Below are positions 1 through 4,606 of a stretch of DNA of 8,165 nt, piece after piece. The position numbers and the translations under genes are program-made. The first letter of the stretch is position 1, and each line of letters begins with the position of its first letter. The stretch covers positions 1 to 8,165 of the forward strand of contig JANYDZ010000022.1 in the NCBI GenBank assembly GCA_025363375.1, written 5' to 3'. This stretch comes from Hyphomicrobiales bacterium. GTDB taxonomy: Bacteria; Pseudomonadota; Alphaproteobacteria; Rhizobiales; Beijerinckiaceae. The notes beneath the pieces were generated by a model. It was given only the letters and a program-made list of their open reading frames with translations, was not told the DNA's origin and made no database searches.

Positions 1-295
1 TGGTGACGGTGACGCCCCGCTTGTTGGCCGCCGCCACGTCGATATGATCGACGCCATTGCCAAAATTGGCGATCAGTTTCAGATTCTCGCCCGCGCCGGC
101 GATCAGGGCTTCGTCAATCCGGTCGGTCAGGGTTGGCACCAGCACATGCGCGCGGGCCATGGCCTGCGCAAGTTGTTCGCGGCTCATCGGCGCGTCGTCG
201 AGATTGAGTGTGGTCTCGAACAACTCGCACATGCGCGTTTCCACCGCGTCCGGCAACTTCCGCGTCACCACCACGAGGGGCTTTTTCTTGATCAT
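1..295 (-). CDS. D-2-hydroxyacid dehydrogenase (glyoxylate/hydroxypyruvate reductase-like), N-terminal part
   Basis: Reading the minus strand from an ATG at 295 gives 98 residues with no stop before the window edge, so the gene is cut off and only about the first third is present. It opens MIKKKPLVVVTRKLP and reaches LIANFGNGVDHIDVAAANKRG at about residues 74-94. That glycine/aspartate-rich stretch at the end of the first half of the substrate-binding domain is typical of NAD(P)-dependent D-2-hydroxyacid dehydrogenases of the glyoxylate reductase/D-glycerate dehydrogenase type. These enzymes reduce 2-oxoacids to D-2-hydroxyacids in the cytoplasm. The Rossmann domain and the catalytic Arg/Glu/His residues lie outside the window, so substrate cannot be judged. 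The ribosome binding site is weak (an AGG about 3 nt upstream). The gene diverges from the SH3 protein gene. Confidence 0.88.
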   Translation of the reverse strand, partial: MIKKKPLVVVTRKLPDAVETRMCELFETTLNLDDAPMSREQLAQAMARAHVLVPTLTDRIDEALIAGAGENLKLIANFGNGVDHIDVAAANKRGVTVT

Positions 296-339
296 CGGCC
301 TGTCTTTCGACCCGGCCGCCGGCCAGGATGTGATTTTGA

Positions 340-361
340 TTTGCTTTACGCAAAGACTTTG
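340..361. promoter_or_regulatory. Overlapping inverted repeats in divergent intergenic region
   Basis: The 218-bp spacer (296-513) between the divergent dehydrogenase and SH3 genes holds no credible ORF. Near its middle are two overlapping short palindromes. TTTGC-TTTAC-GCAAA lies at 340-354 and CAAAG-A-CTTTG at 351-361, in a local AT-rich patch of an otherwise GC-rich region. Such an arrangement would suit an operator or promoter area serving one or both genes. A TTGTCA hexamer at 359-364 resembles a -35 box for the plus strand, but no well spaced -10 follows. The function is inferred only from position and symmetry. Confidence 0.3.
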
Positions 362-513
362 TCAGCATTCACCGCGTTTTAACCCTGTAAGACGACAACA
401 GGCATGGAGCGAGGCAGCGGCCGGGCGTTTGCCTTTTCCGCCAGAAGGCGCGGCGAAGACTATCTCGGGCAAGCCTTTCGTTTCAAGTCGTCGCGCGTGG
501 AGTGAAATTCAAG

Positions 514-1059
514 ATGAACGTCAATCCGATACAACGCCTGCCGATACAACGCCTGCCGATCATCGTCCTGTCCGTTTTTTTTGCGGTTGGTCCGGCTTTT
601 TCAGCCAATGGCGACGCTGTCGGGTCGGCGACCGGCTTGCCGGTGCCTCGATATGTCAGCCTTAAGACGGATCGGGTGAATCTGCGCGAGGGGCCATCCA
701 AGGATCATCGCACGGCCTGGGTGTTTCAGCGCGCCGGCCTCCCGGTTGAAATCACCGCCGAATCAGATACCTGGCGGCGCATTCGCGATTCCGAAGGCAC
801 GGAAGGCTGGGTCCTTCAGTCTCTGCTGTCAGGCCGTCGCACCTCGATCGTGGCGCCTGGCAAGAAGGTCGAATCGCTGCAGCTCTACGCCAGGCCGGAC
901 GCAAACTCCCAGGTGGTCGCGAAAATCCAGCCGGGCGTCATCGGCAACGTCAAGGTCTGCGATACCGGCTGGTGTCGCATCTTCGACAAGGAAAGCGGTT
1001 TCGACGGCTACATCCAGCAATCGAACCTCTGGGGCGTCTACCCCAACGAAAAGCTGTAA
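514..1059 (+). CDS. Secreted/periplasmic protein with two bacterial SH3 (SH3_4-type) repeats
   Basis: This is a 181-residue protein from ATG 514. A GTG at 502 is in frame, but it has no Shine-Dalgarno upstream, whereas GGAG at 499-502 precedes the ATG by 11 nt. Residues 1-30 form a signal peptide: a short polar start, a hydrophobic core (IIVLSVFFAVGPAF) and probable cleavage near SA at 30-31. Two SH3-like units follow. The first (about 47-108) contains VNLREGPS and EGWVLQSLLSGRR. The second (about 118-175) contains LYARPDANSQVVAKIQPG and GYIQQSNLWGVYPNE. Bacterial SH3 domains of this kind usually bind peptidoglycan or act as envelope adaptors; the ligand here is unknown. Cys149 and Cys154 in the second unit could form a disulfide after export. 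The gene ends 3 bp before the stop codon of convergent irr. Confidence 0.85.
   Translation: MNVNPIQRLPIQRLPIIVLSVFFAVGPAFSANGDAVGSATGLPVPRYVSLKTDRVNLREGPSKDHRTAWVFQRAGLPVEITAESDTWRRIRDSEGTEGWVLQSLLSGRRTSIVAPGKKVESLQLYARPDANSQVVAKIQPGVIGNVKVCDTGWCRIFDKESGFDGYIQQSNLWGVYPNEKL
526..560 (+). repeat. 15-bp in-frame tandem repeat (2.3 copies) in the signal-peptide coding region
   Basis: The unit CCGATACAACGCCTG occurs at 526-540 and again, identical, at 541-555, followed by the first five bases of a third copy (556-560). Because the unit is a multiple of three, gain or loss keeps the reading frame. It encodes PIQRL-PIQRL-PI at residues 5-16, just before the hydrophobic core of the signal peptide. 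A run of eight T follows at 575-582. Confidence 0.95.
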
Positions 1060-1062
1060 AGC

Positions 1063-1539
1063 CTAGCCGATACGGCGCACCCGCACGACGACATCGACGT
1101 CGACGATCTCAAGCCCATCTGGCAAGGGCGGCAAGCGTGCGATATCGACCATGTGGCCGGGGATATCGACGAGGACATTCTCGCCCTCGATCAGAAAATG
1201 ATGATGGCGGGACGTGTTGGTGTCGAACCAGGTCTTCGAACCATCGACGGCGATTTCACGCAACAGGGCGGCTTGCGTGAACTGATGAAGGGTATTGTAG
1301 ACCGTCGCCAGCGACAGGTTGACCCGCATCGCGGTAGCTTCTTCGTAAAGCTTTTCGGCCGTCACGTGGCGGTGACCCTTGCCGAACAGCATCCAGCCCA
1401 GCGCCAGGCGCTGACGCGTCGGACGCAGGCCCGCAACCTTCAGCCGATCCTTGACGACGTGAGCCGGGCAGCCGGCCATCGATTCCGTCGCGGAACCGCT
1501 TTTCACGCCGCCAACGTTTTTGCTTTCAATGGATGTCAT
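1063..1539 (-). CDS. irr: Iron response regulator Irr (Fur family)
   Basis: This gene encodes 158 residues from ATG 1539, close to the length of characterised rhizobial Irr proteins. Residues 37-44 (GLRPTRQR) and 58-84 (HVTAEKLYEEA through LATVYNTL) form the winged-helix DNA-binding domain of the Fur family. His112-His114 (HHH) begins the histidine-rich metal/haem-binding segment, and the zinc-binding CxxC pairs of ordinary Fur are absent, as expected for Irr. Cys24-Pro25 in GCPAH is a haem-regulatory-motif-like site. In the family, Irr represses or activates iron and haem genes under iron limitation and is inactivated or degraded through haem. An in-frame ATG at 1605 would add 22 residues, but it lies inside the predicted -10 box, so 1539 is preferred despite a poor Shine-Dalgarno. 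The gene diverges from fabA and converges on the SH3 gene. Confidence 0.93.
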   Translation of the reverse strand: MTSIESKNVGGVKSGSATESMAGCPAHVVKDRLKVAGLRPTRQRLALGWMLFGKGHRHVTAEKLYEEATAMRVNLSLATVYNTLHQFTQAALLREIAVDGSKTWFDTNTSRHHHFLIEGENVLVDIPGHMVDIARLPPLPDGLEIVDVDVVVRVRRIG

Positions 1540-1600
1540 GACGCAACGCTGATATGAGGATCGGCGCTCCAGCAGCCAGAGCGTCGCTTCAATTCCAGTT

Positions 1601-1629
1601 ATCATAGGAACCTGGCGGCAAAATCGCAA
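1601..1629 (-). promoter_or_regulatory. Predicted sigma70-type promoter of irr
   Basis: On the minus strand a -35 element TTGCGA (1629-1624) is separated by exactly 17 bp from a -10 element TATGAT (1606-1601). These match the sigma70 consensus at 4/6 and 5/6 positions. Transcription would begin near 1594, giving an irr leader of about 55 nt. The -10 box sits between TTCC (1593-1596) and GGAA (1607-1610), and two copies of an octamer flank the -35 box, which suggests a regulated promoter. I found no clear match to the published Irr box (ICE), so autoregulation cannot be claimed. Confidence 0.5.
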
Positions 1630-1639
1630 ATCTGGCGGC
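1612..1639. repeat. Direct repeat CTGGCGGC flanking the irr -35 box
   Basis: The octamer CTGGCGGC occurs at 1612-1619 and 1632-1639, 20 bp apart start to start, or about two helical turns, placing both copies on the same face of the DNA. The predicted irr -35 hexamer (1624-1629) lies between them. It may be a binding site for a dimeric regulator, but this rests on spacing alone. Between these copies and fabA (1640-1805) I could not identify a convincing fabA promoter. A small palindrome CGCAA-A-TTGCG lies at 1765-1775. Confidence 0.35.
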
Positions 1640-1805
1640 CCCGTCCGGCTTGGCGAGGCTGCGAGAGGTTGGCTTACAGTGTGCTTTTCCGGTGCTTTCG
1701 GCCTGCCGGACCCTGTGTTAGGAAGGCCTCGTGCGCCCCTGCAGGCCACAATTAAGACCAATCGCGCAAATTGCGGTTGCGGCGAAACGAAAGCGAAGGA
1801 ATGCA

Positions 1806-2330
1806 ATGAGCGACAGCCGCTCCAGCTTCGAATACGAGGATTTGCTGGCCTGCGGGCGCGGCGAGCTGTTCGGCGCGGGCAATGCCCAGCTGCCGCTGCC
1901 CCCGATGCTCATGTTTGATCGGATCGCGGAAATTTCCGAAGCTGGCGGCGCCAACGGCAAGGGACTGATTCGCGCCGAACTCGCCATCCGTCCGGATCTC
2001 TGGTTCTTCGGCTGCCATTTCAAGGGGGACCCTGTGATGCCCGGCTGCCTTGGCCTTGACGCTCTTTGGCAGCTGGTCGGCTTTTATCTCGGCTGGCTCG
2101 GGTCGTCGGGTCGTGGCCGCGCGCTTGGCGTCGGCGAGGTCAAATTCTCCGACCAGGTGTTGCCGAGCGTCAAACATGTCGTTTACGGCGTCGATTTCAA
2201 ACGGGTGTTTCGCGGCAAGCTCGTGCTCGGCATCGCCGACGGCTGGCTGGAAGCGGACGGCAAGCGCATATACGAGGCCAGGGACCTGCGCGTCGGCCTG
2301 TTTCAGGCGGGCGCGCCAGCCGCCGCCTGA
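1806..2330 (+). CDS. fabA: 3-hydroxydecanoyl-ACP dehydratase/isomerase FabA
   Basis: This 174-residue protein is almost the length of E. coli FabA (172). FabA dehydrates 3-hydroxydecanoyl-ACP and isomerises trans-2- to cis-3-decenoyl-ACP, the branch point of anaerobic unsaturated fatty acid synthesis in the cytoplasm. The active-site helix region WFFGCHFKGDPVMPGCLGLD (66-85) carries the catalytic His71 and Asp85, equivalent to E. coli His70 and Asp84, followed by ALWQLVGFYLGW. The start at 1806 is supported by AAGGA at 1796-1800, five bases upstream; an ORF extension to 1731 has no family support. It is the first gene of fabA-fabB-fabI, divergent from irr, and its stop is 85 bp before fabB. 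The pairing with FabB and the MPGCLGLDALWQL segment separate it from FabZ. Confidence 0.97.
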   Translation: MSDSRSSFEYEDLLACGRGELFGAGNAQLPLPPMLMFDRIAEISEAGGANGKGLIRAELAIRPDLWFFGCHFKGDPVMPGCLGLDALWQLVGFYLGWLGSSGRGRALGVGEVKFSDQVLPSVKHVVYGVDFKRVFRGKLVLGIADGWLEADGKRIYEARDLRVGLFQAGAPAAA

Positions 2331-2383
2331 AACAGCGGTCCGGCGAGCGGCGGTTTCTATATGTCTATAGGATCGAGTGCGGT

Positions 2384-2400
2384 CGGCGCTTCGCGCGCCG
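2384..2400 (+). promoter_or_regulatory. Hairpin immediately upstream of the fabB ribosome binding site
   Basis: In the 85-bp fabA-fabB spacer, CGGCGC (2384-2389) and GCGCCG (2395-2400) form a 6-bp all-GC stem with a five-base loop. It ends four bases before the fabB Shine-Dalgarno GGGAG (2405-2409). Further upstream at 2357-2370 lies an AT-rich palindrome CTATA-TGTC-TATAG. The GC hairpin could stabilise a processed fabB transcript or modulate initiation. There is no U-tract, so it is not a terminator. Confidence 0.35.
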
Positions 2401-2415
2401 CGATGGGAGAATGAC

Positions 2416-3633
2416 ATGAGACGCGTGGTTGTCACGGGCATGGGGATCGTCTCCTCCATCGGCAACAATACGCAGGAGGTCATCGCCTCGTTGCGTGCGG
2501 CAAAATCCGGCATCGTGCGCGCCGAGAAGTACGCCGAGCTGGGCTTTCGCTGTCAGGTTCACGGCGCGCCGACGCTGGTTCCCGAAGATGTGGTGGACCG
2601 CCGCGCCATGCGCTTCCATGGCGGCGGCACCGGCTGGAACCATGTCGCCATGGATCAGGCGATCGCCGATGCGGGACTTGCGCCAACGGATATTTCCAAC
2701 GAGCGCACCGGCATTATCATGGGTTCGGGCGGCCCCTCCGTGCGCACGCTGATTGAATCCGCCGACATCACGCGCAGCAAGGGACCGAAACGCGTGGGGC
2801 CCTTCGCCGTGCCCAAAGCGATGTCGTCGACCGCATCGGCGACGCTCGCCACCTGGTTCAAGATCAAGGGCGTGAATTATTCCATTTCGTCGGCCTGCTC
2901 GACCTCGGCCCATTGCATCGGCAACGCCGCCGAGATGATTCAATGGGACAAGCAGGACGTGATGTTCGCGGGAGGCTGCGAGGAACTCGACTGGGGCCTG
3001 TCGGTTCTGTTCGACGCCATGGGCGCGATGTCCTCCTCCTACAACGACACGCCCGCCACGGCTTCGCGCGCCTACGACAGGAACCGCGACGGATTCGTCA
3101 TTGCCGGCGGCGCCGGCGTGCTGGTGCTGGAGGAGCTCGAACACGCGCGCGCGCGCGGCGCGAAAATTCACGCGGAACTCGTCGGCTACGGCGCGACCTC
3201 CGATGGTCACGACATGGTCGCGCCGTCGGGCGAAGGCGCCATGCGCTGCATGCGGCTGGCGCTGTCGACGGTGAAGATTCCGATCGACTATATCAACCCG
3301 CACGCGACCTCGACTCCGGTGGGCGACGCGAAGGAGATTGAAGCCATCCGCGAAGTCTTCGGCGACAGGATTCCACCGATTTCCGCGACGAAGTCCCTCA
3401 CCGGCCATTCGCTTGGCGCCGCCGGCGTGCAGGAGGCGATCTACTGCCTGCTGATGCAGCAAAATGGCTTTATGGCCGAGAGCGCCAATATCCAGGAACT
3501 CGATCCCGCCTTCGCCGACATGCCGATCCTGCGCCGCCGCCAGGACAATGCGAAGCTTGGCGCGGTGCTGTCGAATTCCTTCGGTTTCGGCGGCACCAAC
3601 GCGACTCTCGTGTTCAAGCACATCGACGCCTGA
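2416..3633 (+). CDS. fabB: 3-oxoacyl-ACP synthase I FabB
   Basis: This 405-residue condensing enzyme (E. coli FabB has 406) elongates acyl-ACP with malonyl-ACP and is required to extend the cis-3-decenoyl-ACP made by FabA. The catalytic triad is visible: Cys161 in SISSACSTSAHCIG, His296 in INPHATSTPVGD and His331 in KSLTGHSLGAAGVQE, with Lys326 beside it. All lie two residues below the E. coli numbering (163, 298, 333, 328). The C-terminal SNSFGFGGTNATLVF (386-400) is the usual glycine-rich thiolase-fold signature. The ATG at 2416 follows GGGAG (2405-2409) by six bases; an upstream in-frame ATG at 2377 would add 13 residues without homology to FabB. The gene lies between fabA and fabI and is probably cotranscribed with fabA. 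Confidence 0.97.
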   Translation: MRRVVVTGMGIVSSIGNNTQEVIASLRAAKSGIVRAEKYAELGFRCQVHGAPTLVPEDVVDRRAMRFHGGGTGWNHVAMDQAIADAGLAPTDISNERTGIIMGSGGPSVRTLIESADITRSKGPKRVGPFAVPKAMSSTASATLATWFKIKGVNYSISSACSTSAHCIGNAAEMIQWDKQDVMFAGGCEELDWGLSVLFDAMGAMSSSYNDTPATASRAYDRNRDGFVIAGGAGVLVLEELEHARARGAKIHAELVGYGATSDGHDMVAPSGEGAMRCMRLALSTVKIPIDYINPHATSTPVGDAKEIEAIREVFGDRIPPISATKSLTGHSLGAAGVQEAIYCLLMQQNGFMAESANIQELDPAFADMPILRRRQDNAKLGAVLSNSFGFGGTNATLVFKHIDA

Positions 3634-3728
3634 GGACAACGTCATACCCGGTAACATTTGTTTATTTTGCCCGCGCGCGGCGCCCGGCTACACGCGCGGC
3701 AGACGCTGAAAAATGGAGATTCTGATCG

Positions 3729-4529
3729 ATGCCCGGAGACCTGATGCGCGGCAAGCGCGGCCTGATCGTGGGCGTCGCCAATTCTCATTCCATTGCCTGG
3801 GGAATCGCCAGGGCATTGGCGGCGCAAGGCGCGGAACTCGCTTTCACCTATCAGGGCGAATCGCTGGGGCGCCGGGTCAAGCCGCTGGCTGAAGAACTCG
3901 GCGCCAAAATCGTCGAGCCCTGCGACGTCGAGGACACCGCCTCCCTCGACGCCGTGTTCGAGACCCTGCGGCGCGCATGGGGCAGTCTCGATTTCGTGGT
4001 GCATTCAGTCGGATTCTCCGACAAGAACGAATTGAAAGGCGCCTATATCGACAACACCACGCGCGAAAACTTCTCGCGCACCATGGTGATCTCCTGCTTC
4101 TCGTTCACCGAGCTGGCCCAGCGCGCCGTGAAGATGATGCCAAACGGCGGTTCGCTGTTGACGCTGACCTTCGGCGGCTCGACGCGCGTCATGCCAAATT
4201 ACAACGTCATGGGCCTCGCCAAGGCCGCGCTCGAATCGAGCGTGCGGTATCTCGCCGCCGATCTCGGCCCGCGCGGCATCCGCGTCAACGCGATTTCCGC
4301 CGGCCCGATTCGAACTCTGGCCGGCGCCGGCATCAACGACGCCCGCGCCATGTATGTGTTCGAGGCCACGCATTCGCCGCTGCGCCGCTCGCTGACCAGC
4401 GAGGATGTCGGCGGCTCGGCTTTGTATCTGCTGTCCGACCTCTCCTCCGGCGTGACCGGCGAGACCCATTTTGTCGATGCCGGTTATAATATTATCTCGA
4501 TGCCGAGGCCCGAGGATTTGAAGGTTTAA
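3729..4529 (+). CDS. fabI: Enoyl-ACP reductase FabI (NADH-dependent)
   Basis: This 266-residue short-chain dehydrogenase-type enoyl-ACP reductase performs the last reduction of each fatty acid elongation cycle. The nucleotide-binding GLIVGVANSHSIAWGIA (11-27) is the FabI variant of the Rossmann glycine motif. The catalytic Tyr158 (PNYNVMG) and Lys165 (LAKA) match E. coli Tyr156 and Lys163. The position of E. coli Tyr146 is Phe148 here (LTLTFGGSTR), which is unusual. RVNAISAGPIRTLAG (185-199) is the conserved segment before the substrate-binding loop. ATG 3729 follows GGAG (3715-3718) by ten bases; an ATG at 3744 (residue 6) has GGAG (3735-3738) five bases upstream and is a possible alternative. 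The gap to fabB is 95 bp, with no clear terminator, so separate transcription is possible but not shown. Confidence 0.96.
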   Translation: MPGDLMRGKRGLIVGVANSHSIAWGIARALAAQGAELAFTYQGESLGRRVKPLAEELGAKIVEPCDVEDTASLDAVFETLRRAWGSLDFVVHSVGFSDKNELKGAYIDNTTRENFSRTMVISCFSFTELAQRAVKMMPNGGSLLTLTFGGSTRVMPNYNVMGLAKAALESSVRYLAADLGPRGIRVNAISAGPIRTLAGAGINDARAMYVFEATHSPLRRSLTSEDVGGSALYLLSDLSSGVTGETHFVDAGYNIISMPRPEDLKV

Positions 4530-4548
4530 GGCGGCGGTTTTCGTCCCC

Positions 4549-4574
4549 TCAACCCTTCCTTAACCCTCCATCAA
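4549..4574 (+). promoter_or_regulatory. Possible CtrA-like half-sites phased at 11 bp
   Basis: Between fabI and the membrane protein gene are three tetramers at 11-bp steps: TCAA (4549-4552), TTAA (4560-4563) and TCAA (4571-4574), each separated by seven bases. The alphaproteobacterial cell-cycle regulator CtrA recognises TTAA-N7-TTAA, so each neighbouring pair is one mismatch away from that consensus. The cluster lies about 32-58 bp upstream of the ATG at 4607, a reasonable position for control. No clear -10/-35 pair was recognised. Chance occurrence is possible. Confidence 0.3.
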
Positions 4575-4606
4575 CGCGGGCGTGACAGATTGCGGATGGA
4601 GTTCCC

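Noticed and set aside
57..665. Plus-strand ORF of 202 codons spanning the dehydrogenase start and the SH3 gene start
   Set aside because: It crosses a divergent spacer and overlaps two supported genes in other frames; composition is that of an out-of-frame reading.
1030..1045. Hairpin TGGGG/CCCCA near the end of the SH3 gene as a terminator
   Set aside because: The stem has only five pairs, lies inside coding sequence and has no U-tract on either strand.
1153..1557. Plus-strand ORF of 134 codons opposite irr
   Set aside because: It lies wholly over irr and has no family features; Irr motifs on the minus strand are unmistakable.
3144..3157. Alternating CG run (seven CG units) in fabB
   Set aside because: It encodes the in-family segment HARARG within an otherwise normal FabB, so GC-rich codon choice explains it; any Z-DNA role is unsupported.
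2365..3657. Minus-strand ORF of 430 codons opposite fabB
   Set aside because: It is a shadow of fabB arising from high GC content; it has low-complexity Arg/Gly/His composition and no recognisable domain, while the plus strand has a full FabB.
3671..3699. Inverted repeat CCGCGCG/CGCGCGG in the fabB-fabI spacer as a terminator
   Set aside because: The loop is about 15 bases and no T run follows on either strand; simple CG-rich sequence explains the match.
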